Assembly: GCA_938034385.1 (NCBI GenBank)
Contig: CALHLC010000038.1
Span: 1 to 54,773 of the forward strand
From: an uncultured Bacteriovoracaceae bacterium
Lineage (GTDB): Bacteria; Bdellovibrionota; Bacteriovoracia; Bacteriovoracales; Bacteriovoracaceae
Direction of reading: 5' to 3'
Length of the DNA: 54,773 bases
Part shown: piece after piece, positions 45,171 through 53,533 of the stretch
How the letters are laid out: the number at the start of each line of letters is the position of its first letter
Numbering within the stretch: the first letter of the stretch is position 1
The notes under the pieces: model-generated
Told to the model about the DNA's origin: nothing
The model's input: the letters and a program-made list of their open reading frames with translations, nothing else
Database searches by the model: none
Made by a program: the position numbers and the translations under genes

Positions 45171-45360
45171 TTTTATATCCTGAAAAAAAACATTCTCTCT
45201 CGCATACCCCGGTAGTTAAGCTCTCTGATAAATAGTGAGTTAAATTTCCTATTTTATTTCCTGTAGACTCAGAAAGAGTCTTGACCAAATTACTGGCCAC
45301 TATCACTCCAAAAACAATAAGAAGCAAATATTCTAAAAGTGCTTGTCCTAAATTACTCAT
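45157..45360 (-). CDS. Flp-like pilin or pseudopilin
   Basis: 67 residues with the motif GQALLEYLLLIVFGVIVASNLV, close to the Flp signature (G/xxxxEY). The short length fits the major Flp pilin. The C-terminus has a Cys pair (GVCEREC). It is the first gene of the cluster, where flp normally lies; a prepilin peptidase gene is not in the window. Confidence 0.75.
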   Translation of the reverse strand: MSNLGQALLEYLLLIVFGVIVASNLVKTLSESTGNKIGNLTHYLSESLTTGVCERECFFSGYKNGRK

Positions 45361-45502
45361 CTATTAGATTTTATTCTAAATCAAGCTTTTAGGTTTAAAT
45401 GGGAGCAAATTTCCCTTGAGATCTTATAGAACTTTAGACAAATTTTGCGCCAAGAATTTTCTTCTCTACTTATTTTTTTCCTTCACAACGCTCAAAATAA
45501 GG

Positions 45503-45508
45503 TATAAT
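45503..45508 (+). promoter_or_regulatory. -10 element of the 6S RNA gene
   Basis: A perfect TATAAT lies 7-8 bases before the predicted 5' end of the RNA (about 45516). The -35 region (TTCACA at 45482-45487, 15-base spacer) is a poor fit. Confidence 0.6.
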
Positions 45509-45513
45509 GAGTC

Positions 45514-45708
45514 ATAGAGCTTGGTGAATAATTAATGTTTCGCCCTACAAAGTATGTTTCGGGAGCAGTCCCTGGCTATGGTGAGCAAGCCCGACTATTA
45601 TGATCTGTTAAGAATTTTAATAGATGATCGGGAAGCCTAAAGTAGCTATTTATCGCGCCCACCTTAATTATTAGGGGCGCGAAACTTAACATTCACCGGG
45701 CCCTTTTT
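45514..45708 (+). ncRNA. ssrS: 6S RNA
   Basis: The region between the Flp-like gene and 45754 (393 bases) has no gene but folds as 6S RNA. An 11-bp closing stem joins 45519-45529 and 45691-45701. The interior has the family's conserved strings: GAGCAGTCCC, GGTGAGCA followed by GCCCGA, and GATCGGGAAGCCTAAA, which match the same places in E. coli 6S RNA (CAGTCCCC, GGTGAGCATG, CCGAGAAGCCTTAAA). A small hairpin (45653-45682) sits on the 3' side, as in E. coli. 6S RNA mimics an open promoter and holds the housekeeping RNA polymerase in stationary phase. CCCTTTTTAT at the end serves as terminator. Confidence 0.92.
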
Positions 45709-45753
45709 ATTAAAATAGTTGCATAAATAGCCTCTATTTAAGATCATATATAC

Positions 45754-46275
45754 ATGAATAATACTGAACTAAACCATCTTTCAACAAAATGGATTGAATC
45801 CCTGGTTATTGATGAAATCAATATGGATGAATCCGGCATCGTAAACTTTAACGATCATATTGATACAGCCTTAAATCTTGAAGATTCATCAATCGAGATG
45901 ATGGATAAGTTACGAGAAAATTTTGAAATATTCGTAACAAAGTTTAATGACCTTAGAAATAATAATGATAAATCAATTAAGCTTTTTAAAATATCAAATA
46001 CTATTAACGATTTTTTATTATTTAGAAATTCTCTAAAACTTGTAATCAGTAGATCATCAAATGAAACTATTACTATTGGATTTATGAATAACTCTGGAAA
46101 CTTCTTTTCTACTAGAAATTCAGATGGTCAATCAGTTCCAGCTGTATATCATGAGCTTAAAGCAATTGTAGGGGCATTTAATAATATAAAGTGGACCTAT
46201 CAAGGTGATCCAGTTGAAATAAATTCTTTAGTAAAATTTTATCTTTCAGAATTTATCAAACAATCTGCAAGTTAA
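45754..46275 (+). CDS. cytoplasmic protein of unknown function downstream of 6S RNA
   Basis: 173 residues, no signal peptide, acidic N-terminal half and a mixed alpha/beta C-terminal half (LKLVISRSSNETITIGFMNNSGNFFSTRN). No Cys. It starts about 45 bases after the 6S RNA end, and no clear Shine-Dalgarno precedes it, so it may be expressed by read-through from the 6S promoter. Family not recognised. Confidence 0.6.
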   Translation: MNNTELNHLSTKWIESLVIDEINMDESGIVNFNDHIDTALNLEDSSIEMMDKLRENFEIFVTKFNDLRNNNDKSIKLFKISNTINDFLLFRNSLKLVISRSSNETITIGFMNNSGNFFSTRNSDGQSVPAVYHELKAIVGAFNNIKWTYQGDPVEINSLVKFYLSEFIKQSAS

Positions 46276-46281
46276 TCTTTA

Positions 46282-47208
46282 CTATTGTTCTGCTCCATCA
46301 TTAAAGTTAAAGTTCAAAGTATTATCAATACCTTCAACTTTAAAATCAAGATTTGTTCTTAAGTGATTACATAATGCATAATCATTTGCCACATCTTTAA
46401 ATGAAGGATCAACATTCACATTATAAGCTGAAGAGTTATATTCTCCTGACTTCGATTTACTTGAACTTTTTCCAATGATTTTTTTAAAAAGGTTTGTTGT
46501 TTTTGCTCCTGCTTGATAAAAAGGTCTGAAATATTTTTTCTTAAGGTTTGGAATTAAATGTTCCTGACCTTTTTTCTGCAAATATTTCATATCTTGAACA
46601 AAATCAGTTTTTGAGTTGTCATAAACTTTTTTCATACTAGTTTGTAAGGTACTACACTGTTTTGCTAAAACAGAGTTCTGGTTAAAGGAAGAAACCAAAC
46701 TCTGACAAAATAAAGGAGTGTAGTGACGACACTTTGATGAATCCACTCTCGATGAATTAAATTTTGCTTTACTATCTACCTTTCCACTTTGATCTTTATG
46801 TAATACACAGTTTAAAACACTTACTAACTTTCCATTATCATACCTTAAAAGGTGTTCTCTCTGTCTGTATTTACCATTAGAGTTTCTTTGCAAGTAAGCT
46901 TGATAAACATTTGCAACATGATTTCCCGCTTTTTCCACTCTCGTAAATTGAGTAGCCTTGTTTTCAACTCCTCCACTTTTTACTTCTCCTGTATACAAGT
47001 ACTCTGAATGCTTCTTTTTATCTTTACTCTTTTTTAAGTCCCAAGAAAGGCCAAGCTTACCAGGGTTAGGCTCGCTTATTTCAATTTCATTTTGATAAGT
47101 AAATCTATTGTCTCCATCAAGATCATTAATCTTCAAGTTTTTTTCGTGTAAATCAAGTTGAGAAAATGCAAGAGCTGAGAAAAACGTGAATAAAAATAAT
47201 AATTTCAT
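46282..47208 (-). CDS. exported protein of unknown function
   Basis: 308 residues with a signal peptide (MKLLFLFTFFSALAFSQ). A short DLDGDNRF motif near residue 32 resembles a single calcium loop but is not a full EF-hand. The middle contains five Cys (for example LNCVLH, SSKCRH, LFCQSL, KQCSTL) and Lys-rich helical stretches. No known domain is seen. It converges on the gene ending at 46275. Confidence 0.6.
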   Translation of the reverse strand: MKLLFLFTFFSALAFSQLDLHEKNLKINDLDGDNRFTYQNEIEISEPNPGKLGLSWDLKKSKDKKKHSEYLYTGEVKSGGVENKATQFTRVEKAGNHVANVYQAYLQRNSNGKYRQREHLLRYDNGKLVSVLNCVLHKDQSGKVDSKAKFNSSRVDSSKCRHYTPLFCQSLVSSFNQNSVLAKQCSTLQTSMKKVYDNSKTDFVQDMKYLQKKGQEHLIPNLKKKYFRPFYQAGAKTTNLFKKIIGKSSSKSKSGEYNSSAYNVNVDPSFKDVANDYALCNHLRTNLDFKVEGIDNTLNFNFNDGAEQ

Positions 47209-47264
47209 TGGTATCCTTTTAAATATTCTTAAATATCTAATCGGAATACTCTTAAAATCATTTA

Positions 47265-47293
47265 GAAAAAAAGGGGATACTAAAAGTATCCCC
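47265..47293 (-). terminator. intrinsic terminator after the 6-repeat PG-binding protein gene
   Basis: GGGGATACT and AGTATCCCC form a perfect 9-bp stem with a three-base loop (47273-47293). On the minus strand seven T follow directly. Confidence 0.85.
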
Positions 47294-47325
47294 TATAATT
47301 TGAACTTAATTGTAAGTTTTTAGAA

Positions 47326-48255
47326 TTATAAATTAATTCCTAAAGCCTTAATTGTATCAAAAGTTAATCCTCCAGTAGGAAGACCGTTTGATCTTTGGAA
47401 TCTCTCAATAGCTGTAGCTGTTGAATTTCCTAATTGACCATCAGTAGCTCCACTGTGAAAGCCAGCTTTTTTAAGAGCAGATTGAACTTTAGAGATAGTT
47501 GAATAATTTGCATTTGTTTTACAAATAATCTGAGCCCACTCAGTTCTTGAGTCAGAAACTTTTACTCTTTTAGTAAGTTTTTGAAATTTAGCAGGAATTC
47601 TATGCTCAACTGTTCTAGGTGGTTCTAACATCCTTTGAACTCTAACAGTTTTATAAACAGCTGGAATTGGCTTAGAAACAGTTCTTGCTGGTTCAACTTC
47701 AACCTTTTCATAAACAGTTTTATAAACAGCTGGTTTTTTAACTAAACATAAAGCTTCGTTTCCTGAAGTTCCATTAGAGACTCTATTTAATGTAGTACTT
47801 CCGTTAGAATAAGCAACACCACTTGTTCCTCTTCCATTATCTCCTCTTTTCCACTCAGTTGTTTCTGGAGAAACTAAAACTTTTTTAGAAACAGTTTTAT
47901 ACTTAGCAGGAATAGTCATTAAAGTTTCAGAAGCTTCTTTAACTAGAACTTTTTTAGTTTCATAACCATACTTAGCAGGAACAGTTGAAAGTCTTGTACT
48001 TTCAGGACTAGCTTGCATAGTTTCAGTTACAGTTTTAAATTTTGCAGGGATAATAACTTTAGCAAAACACTGTCCTGGGATAGCGTTTGATGGCCGATCA
48101 CCAGCTCCGTTAAAGTTTAAATTAGATCCTTCAGTAATCATTGCATTTGCAGTTGCACTCATGTTGAAGTTGTCATCTTTGATAATTCTTTCAGTGATTT
48201 TTGCAAAACCAGTAGAAACAACTAAAGCACACATTAGTAATAGACTTTTTGTCAT
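47326..48255 (-). CDS. exported 23-residue repeat protein with PG-binding domain (6 repeats)
   Basis: 309 residues from the ATG at 48255; the ATG four codons upstream lacks a better site. After the signal peptide come six imperfect units of 23 residues with pattern IPAxYxTVxxKVxVxP. A linker with a Cys (EALCLVKKP) separates units 3 and 4, and a PG_binding_1 domain forms the C-terminus (STISKVQSALKKAGFH, TDGQLGNSTATAIERFQRSNGL). Three conserved Cys lie at GQCFAK, EALC and IICKTN. It probably anchors to the wall via the C-terminus; the repeat function is unknown. Paralog of 49305-50450. Confidence 0.8.
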   Translation of the reverse strand: MTKSLLLMCALVVSTGFAKITERIIKDDNFNMSATANAMITEGSNLNFNGAGDRPSNAIPGQCFAKVIIPAKFKTVTETMQASPESTRLSTVPAKYGYETKKVLVKEASETLMTIPAKYKTVSKKVLVSPETTEWKRGDNGRGTSGVAYSNGSTTLNRVSNGTSGNEALCLVKKPAVYKTVYEKVEVEPARTVSKPIPAVYKTVRVQRMLEPPRTVEHRIPAKFQKLTKRVKVSDSRTEWAQIICKTNANYSTISKVQSALKKAGFHSGATDGQLGNSTATAIERFQRSNGLPTGGLTFDTIKALGINL

Positions 48256-48354
48256 GTTTTCCTCCATAGGGTTAAATTCTTCATCAGAAGATATTGTTTA
48301 ATTTGGATATTTTTAGGATATTAGATCAAGATAATCAAGTTATACGCGTCGCGG

Positions 48355-49167
48355 CTAGAGTAATGACTTTAGTGACAAGTGAATTGTCTCTGGATCAACC
48401 ACAGAAACCATTTCAGGAGTGTCATTCTTCGATAAAATGCAAATTCCTTGATCCTCATCAAAGTATTCCTTTTGGACTGAAGAAGAGACAATTCCTTGTA
48501 TTTCATTGGTTTTCAGGTTTATCAAAGGACCACCAGAGCTACCTCGGAAAACCTTATTATGATACAAACTTTCACCATTATTTAGATTTGAATAAAAGAT
48601 AGCAGTAGTTGAAATCTCTACAGGACCACCTAGAGCACTACCAAAAAACCTGGAATTATTATTACTTAAGTTACGAGACTTTGTAACTTTGAGAAATTTT
48701 CTATTAGAAGTTGCTTTTTTCAGCGTAATAATAGCGATATCCGTACTATCACTTTTATAAGCAACACTTTTACAATTAAAAATATTCTCATTCAATTTAA
48801 AAATTTTCTTACTATAAAATATTTTATTATCTAAGGTACTGATTTCTAAGTCTTGATTAATCTTATTGAAATCAAAAACAACATGATAATTGTCACAAAA
48901 ACTTGGATCTTTTTGCACACAATGTTTTGCAGTTAGTAAGCGATCAGGTGCTATCAAAACTCCGCTACAATCACCAACAGATAATTCATTTGCTTTTTTA
49001 AAACATGAATTAAATCGAGTTTTAGAGTTTTTTCCAAAAAGAATATACTTTTCAAGGTTTTCAATCTGTTTAAAGTTATCTTTTTTTACTAATGTCCCAA
49101 TCGAAGACAATACATCAAAGCCAAAAGTATTCAGTGTTAAAAATATTAAAAGATAAACTTTTCTCAC
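48355..49167 (-). CDS. secreted trypsin-like serine protease
   Basis: 270 residues with a signal peptide (MRKVYLLIFLTLNTFG). The S1 triad is His in VLIAPDRLLTAKHC, Asp in DSTDIAIITL and Ser in FRGSSGGPLI. Paired Cys around the His and further along suggest disulfides. It is a short protease domain with no extra modules. It lies between two paralogous wall-binding repeat proteins, which suggests a shared extracytoplasmic task. Confidence 0.85.
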   Translation of the reverse strand: MRKVYLLIFLTLNTFGFDVLSSIGTLVKKDNFKQIENLEKYILFGKNSKTRFNSCFKKANELSVGDCSGVLIAPDRLLTAKHCVQKDPSFCDNYHVVFDFNKINQDLEISTLDNKIFYSKKIFKLNENIFNCKSVAYKSDSTDIAIITLKKATSNRKFLKVTKSRNLSNNNSRFFGSALGGPVEISTTAIFYSNLNNGESLYHNKVFRGSSGGPLINLKTNEIQGIVSSSVQKEYFDEDQGICILSKNDTPEMVSVVDPETIHLSLKSLL

Positions 49168-49245
49168 AAAGCTCCCCGCAAATGTGTAATCTATATTTTA
49201 AAACTTTTATGAATTTATTAATTGAAAAAGAAATTTTTTCGAAAC

Positions 49246-49272
49246 AAAAAGGGTCCAGTTTAACTGGACCCT
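49246..49272 (-). terminator. intrinsic terminator after the 8-repeat PG-binding protein gene
   Basis: A perfect 10-bp inverted repeat GGGTCCAGTT / AACTGGACCC (49251-49271) is followed on the minus strand by TTTTTG. Confidence 0.85.
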
Positions 49273-49304
49273 CTTTATATATAATTTGAATGTATTTAAA
49301 TTAA

Positions 49305-50450
49305 TTACATTTGAATATTTAAAGCTCTTAAAGTTTCCATAGTAAGTCCGCCACCTACCATTAAACCTTTAGATCTTTGAAAGCTCTCAATTGCTCTATA
49401 AGTACTTGGTCCTAATCTTCCATCAGTTCCACCAGTTCTATAACCTGATCTCGTTAAAGCTTGTTGTACTCTAGCTACAGTTGACTGGTTAGCATTAGTC
49501 TTACAAAGAATTTCAGCCCAAACAGTTTTTGAATCTTGAACCATTACTCTCTTACTTACAAAGTCATATTTTGCAGCAATTGGATTTTCAATAGTTCTAG
49601 GTGGCTCAATCATTTTTCTAACTTTTACAGTTTTATACTGAGCAGGAACTGGAACAGTTTTAACCTGAGCTGGTCTATCGATAATTCTTTTCTTAACTGT
49701 TTGAAATTGAGCAGGAATAACTTTTGATTCCGTTCTAGCTGGACTCACTTCAACTTTTTCGTAAACAGTTTTATATACAGCTGGCTTTTGAACTAAACAA
49801 AGTGCTTCGTTATTAACTCCACCACCTGAATTATCACCTTTTTTCCATTCAGTAGTAGCAGCTGAAACCATTATTTTCTTAGGGACAGTTTTATACTGAG
49901 CAGGAATTTTCATTAGTGATTCACTTTGATCTACAACCTGAACTCTCTCTTGAACCCACTTATAAGTAGCTGGGATAGTAACGTGTCTCTCAGATGCCTC
50001 TTGAACTAAAATTCTTCTTTCTTCATATCCATACTTTGCTGGTATAGTTGATACCCTTGAACTCTCAGGGCTAACAACAATTCTTTCTTTAGTCGTCTGA
50101 TACTTTGCTGGAATAATGATTTTTGTAAAACATTGACCAGGTCTAGCATTAGCTGGAATATCTGCTCCAGTCATAGGAGAAGCAACATTTGCTTGAGCAA
50201 CTTCATAACCAGTACTCGCGATACCTCTGGTACTTGTTCTTGAAACCCCTCTTGTTCCTCTTCTCATTTTTCTTGAAGTTCCCCTTCTTTGATAACGAGT
50301 AGAACTACTTACTTTATTTTTAAGTGATCTTATTTTTGTTGGTACTTCATCATCAAAGTCCGTGCTGTAATTTGCATAAGATGTTGATGTTCCTGAAATT
50401 GCAATAGAACTTAAAATCATACACAAAGAAATTAAAATGTGTTTTGTCAT
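49305..50450 (-). CDS. exported 23-residue repeat protein with PG-binding domain (8 repeats)
   Basis: 381 residues. A signal peptide and a Ser/Thr/Arg-rich region (about 45-85) precede eight units of 23 residues (pattern IPAxYxTVxxxVxVxP) and a C-terminal PG_binding_1 domain (STVARVQQALTRSGYR, TDGRLGPSTYRAIESFQRSKGL). It has the same three Cys sites as its paralog at 47326-48255 but two more repeat units, one in each half. GGGAG precedes the ATG. Probably attached to peptidoglycan; the role of the repeats is unknown. Confidence 0.82.
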   Translation of the reverse strand: MTKHILISLCMILSSIAISGTSTSYANYSTDFDDEVPTKIRSLKNKVSSSTRYQRRGTSRKMRRGTRGVSRTSTRGIASTGYEVAQANVASPMTGADIPANARPGQCFTKIIIPAKYQTTKERIVVSPESSRVSTIPAKYGYEERRILVQEASERHVTIPATYKWVQERVQVVDQSESLMKIPAQYKTVPKKIMVSAATTEWKKGDNSGGGVNNEALCLVQKPAVYKTVYEKVEVSPARTESKVIPAQFQTVKKRIIDRPAQVKTVPVPAQYKTVKVRKMIEPPRTIENPIAAKYDFVSKRVMVQDSKTVWAEILCKTNANQSTVARVQQALTRSGYRTGGTDGRLGPSTYRAIESFQRSKGLMVGGGLTMETLRALNIQM

Positions 50451-50635
50451 AGTTTTTCTCCCTAAACTTATCTAGATTGTTAACTCAGCTAGTATAACCT
50501 AAATATATAAAGAACTCGATTTGATGACAAAAATACTCTGTAAAAGGCTTCATTTTAATGGCCAAAAGTTGGATCAGTTATGTCAGAAATGACCTACATT
50601 GGTCTATAGGTGATATTTTATCTCTGTAGGCCTTA

Positions 50636-51817
50636 TTAAATTTGTAGCTTTGCCCAAATAGCTAAGTGGTCGCTAGCCTTTTTTGCTTTGTAAAAGTCCT
50701 TGCTTACCCATGCTTTGCACGTCATTCCATTGTCTTTGTAGCTTACTAATACCTTATTGGGTCTAAATTGCTTTGTATAAGAACTTCCACAACCAATTTC
50801 CTCTCTTTGAGGATCTGGGTAATGCACCCCTGATTTTAAAACCCTAATTTTATTACTCACTAAAATATAATCTAACTGTGCACTATAGGCACTTTTTCCA
50901 AAACTTTGCCCCACATACGTTTTCTCGTTGTTTCCTGGAGCATACTGAAATAATTTTCCTAATTGTTTAATTATTTTGCCACCTGGGTTTTTTGAACTCG
51001 GATCAACATTCCAGTCTCCCATTGCAATAAATAAAGTATTTTTCCTAAGAGGCTTTACTTTAATATTAAAGCTAAACTTAGACTTTCCTGTTAAATACCA
51101 TTTCAAAAATTCGAGCTGATCATGGTTTCTCTCAAAGTTTGGAGTAAGTTTATTACCAAATCCAAATGCTGGAACTGTATGAAGTAAAATAACATGCAGT
51201 TCTTTACCATTTACATCCAAAGTGATGTCACTGAAATTTTTATCAAAAAGTTCCATGTCTCTTGGTAACTTATTCCCATTAGCATCTCTATATTTTGATA
51301 AATTAATATTTGGATTAAAGTCTCTCCACTTTAAACCTTTAATGATCTTTTCGCTTTTTATTGGATATTTAAAAATCCCACCAGTTGAGTACTGACCAGG
51401 AAACATTCCAAAATTTACTGCATCAGCAAAATTTTTCCTCTCTTCACTAGTTGGCTTTAAAATATAATTCCCATCAAGTCCTGGCTTTGAGTTCATTCCA
51501 GTATTTGCTTCATGAAAAGAGTAATTCATCTTTTTTAGCTTAGAGAGCTTTCCTAAAACCTTTAAGTTTTTCCCTCTAGTTGTAAAATCTGAAGTTGGAA
51601 CTTCTTCTTTATCATACTGAATTTCATTAATTGAGATTATATCTGGGGAATATCTTTCAATGATTTCAGAAGAGTATTTTACTTGTGCAGATTGAAGTTT
51701 TCTGGCTTTTTTGATTTTCGTACTATCTAGTTCTTTTATATTATAGTGAAATACCTTTATCGTTTGAGAATGACCGGCACAACTAAAAAAAGTGACAAGA
51801 AGCATTAGAAATTTCAT
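50636..51817 (-). CDS. secreted endonuclease/exonuclease/phosphatase-fold protein
   Basis: 393 residues with a signal peptide (MKFLMLLVTFFSCAGHSQ). Motifs of the family are in order: FHYNIKEL, ISINEIQYD (metal Glu), GDWNVDP (Asp/Asn pair), AQLDYILVS and the C-terminal SDHLAIWAKL (Asp-His). Fold members cut DNA, phospholipids or inositol phosphates; the substrate here cannot be told. TAGGAGAG supports the start. An exported enzyme of this kind fits prey or environmental DNA digestion, which is inference. Confidence 0.82.
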   Translation of the reverse strand: MKFLMLLVTFFSCAGHSQTIKVFHYNIKELDSTKIKKARKLQSAQVKYSSEIIERYSPDIISINEIQYDKEEVPTSDFTTRGKNLKVLGKLSKLKKMNYSFHEANTGMNSKPGLDGNYILKPTSEERKNFADAVNFGMFPGQYSTGGIFKYPIKSEKIIKGLKWRDFNPNINLSKYRDANGNKLPRDMELFDKNFSDITLDVNGKELHVILLHTVPAFGFGNKLTPNFERNHDQLEFLKWYLTGKSKFSFNIKVKPLRKNTLFIAMGDWNVDPSSKNPGGKIIKQLGKLFQYAPGNNEKTYVGQSFGKSAYSAQLDYILVSNKIRVLKSGVHYPDPQREEIGCGSSYTKQFRPNKVLVSYKDNGMTCKAWVSKDFYKAKKASDHLAIWAKLQI

Positions 51818-51994
51818 TTTACTCTCCTATAGATAAAACTCTTCTACACTATTTGGTCATAATTGGAAAATTGTCTCCGAAGATTACTTAGATACAAGAC
51901 AACCAATTTAGGGACTATAAAAAGTGTTCTTTTTACTCTTTTTCAAGTTGGAGTTATAATTTCCTATATTCTTTTTTACAGATAAGATGTATTC

Positions 51995-52528
51995 ATGACT
52001 TTTTTAAAATTAATGATTTTTCTTTCTATCGCAAGCTATTCTAAGTCAGGTTATGAAGCTTGTTTAAATGAAGGTCATAGCCACCACACTTGTAAAACAG
52101 CTAATAATGGATATGCTGATTGCCGGAAAGATAAGATTAGACACGTTGTGTGTTTAAAGGCTTCAAGTGGATATTCTGATTGTAAAAACTATGGAAAATA
52201 TCCAACAACCTGTTTAAAGGCACAACCTGGCTATAAGCAATGTCGTAAAGCAGGTTATCACCATTCAAGGTGCCTAAAAGCTCAAGGAGGTTATAGTGAT
52301 TGTCGTGCAAATCAGCGACACCATTCGACTTGCCTAAAAGCTGAAGAAGGATACTCTGATTGCTTAAACTCCGGCAGACTCCATTCAAAATGCTTAAAAG
52401 CACGAGCTAATTATTCAACTTGTTTAAAAGATAACCATTATCACTCGAGGTGTTTACAGACTGGCCACGGTTACAAGTATTGTAAAACAGTTCGATCAAA
52501 TAGTAAGGAATGCTTAGGTATTTATTAG
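51995..52528 (+). CDS. exported protein made of eight 20-residue Cys/His repeats
   Basis: 177 residues: a signal peptide of about 18 residues, then eight tandem units of 20 residues covering the whole mature chain. Each unit reads GYxxCxxxxxHxxxCLKAxx with Cys at 5 and 15 (C-x9-C), a Tyr at 2 and, in most, His at 11-12; the last unit is shorter (ends ECLGIY). Sixteen Cys make serial disulfide loops or metal sites equally possible. I recognise no family. The start is set by the signal peptide; no Shine-Dalgarno is seen, and TAAGAT lies six bases before the ATG. The gene ends one base before the convergent lipoprotein gene. Confidence 0.8.
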   Translation: MTFLKLMIFLSIASYSKSGYEACLNEGHSHHTCKTANNGYADCRKDKIRHVVCLKASSGYSDCKNYGKYPTTCLKAQPGYKQCRKAGYHHSRCLKAQGGYSDCRANQRHHSTCLKAEEGYSDCLNSGRLHSKCLKARANYSTCLKDNHYHSRCLQTGHGYKYCKTVRSNSKECLGIY

Positions 52529-53377
52529 TTATCTATTTTCTACTGTAAAAACATTATTCTCAAGCATGCCAGGAATAAGAATAAGGTTCTGAGTAGGAAG
52601 ATAGCCGATATCAGCAAGTCCCTTTTTACCTTCAAATAATATAGAAGATTGACCTTCACGAGAAACTTTAAAAACTTTTCCTGCAACCCAATCAGAGACC
52701 AAGAAGTCTCCATTTTTATCAAGCTCTAGTCCATCTAAATTTCCAAGTGGATTTTTTGTTATGTTTGTAATTGATTTGCTCTCTCTATCTATCCAGTATA
52801 GTTTACCGGGGATTTTTGTAGACCAATCAGTAGTTAACCCCCAAGCTGCAACATAAAGCCTTCCCGATAAATAAAGTAATCCATTTGGAGATTCCAAATG
52901 AGGCCCCTTAACAAAAAGACTACTTTCATAGTTTTTAATTTTATAAATACTACTTCCGATTGTATCGGAAACATACACTACACCTTCTGGCGTAATAGCA
53001 ATGTCATTTAAAAACTTTGCATTAGGGATACTAATTTCTTTAATAATAGTTCCGCTTGAGATCTCTATTACTAGTACTCTATCAATGTCAGAAACATATA
53101 AATTTCCATAATATGCTCCCATTCCTTTAGGAGCATTCAACCCAGACACCCATTTTTTCTTTAAGGTCTTACCATCCATAGGAGAGAGTTTTGAAATATA
53201 CCCTTTACCATCTTTAGCTGCCCCTTCTCCTTCAACGTTGGAAACAAAAACAACATTGCTCTTTTTTTCATAATAAGCAGATTCTGGATTTAAAAAAACT
53301 TCTGTGCTTTTCCAATTGCTTTTTTTCTCTATTGATGATGTACAGGAAATAAATAAGAGAATAACTAACAACTTCAT
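52529..53377 (-). CDS. lipoprotein with SMP-30/gluconolactonase-like beta propeller
   Basis: 282 residues from the ATG at 53377, which has AGGAG in front; the longer frame to 53437 would run into tRNA-Val. The N-terminus ends in LLFISC (Cys12), a lipobox. The rest has repeated propeller strands such as GYISKLSPMDGKT, LNDIAITPEGVVYVSDT, PNGLLYLSGRLYVAAWG and LDGLELDKNGDFLVSDW, close to SMP-30/strictosidine synthase-like proteins. Enzyme activity is not evident. It begins 20 bases after the encoded CCA of tRNA-Val. Confidence 0.75.
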   Translation of the reverse strand: MKLLVILLFISCTSSIEKKSNWKSTEVFLNPESAYYEKKSNVVFVSNVEGEGAAKDGKGYISKLSPMDGKTLKKKWVSGLNAPKGMGAYYGNLYVSDIDRVLVIEISSGTIIKEISIPNAKFLNDIAITPEGVVYVSDTIGSSIYKIKNYESSLFVKGPHLESPNGLLYLSGRLYVAAWGLTTDWSTKIPGKLYWIDRESKSITNITKNPLGNLDGLELDKNGDFLVSDWVAGKVFKVSREGQSSILFEGKKGLADIGYLPTQNLILIPGMLENNVFTVENR

Positions 53378-53397
53378 ATGACTCCTAATTTTTTCAA

Positions 53398-53474
<77 letters not shown>

Positions 53475-53533
53475 TATATATTTATAGTATTGTTTTTATA
53501 TCAAACTATTGTTGAGAAGAAAATAGATCTTTC

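Noticed and set aside
45361-45513. A short gene ahead of the 6S RNA
   Set aside because: No frame with a start signal is seen; this part seems to hold only the control regions of the 6S RNA and the Tad cluster.
47326-50450. CRISPR-like array suggested by the repeats at 47.3-50.4 kb
   Set aside because: The repeats are in-frame protein modules of 69 bases with many differences; no short identical repeats with unique spacers occur here or elsewhere in the window.
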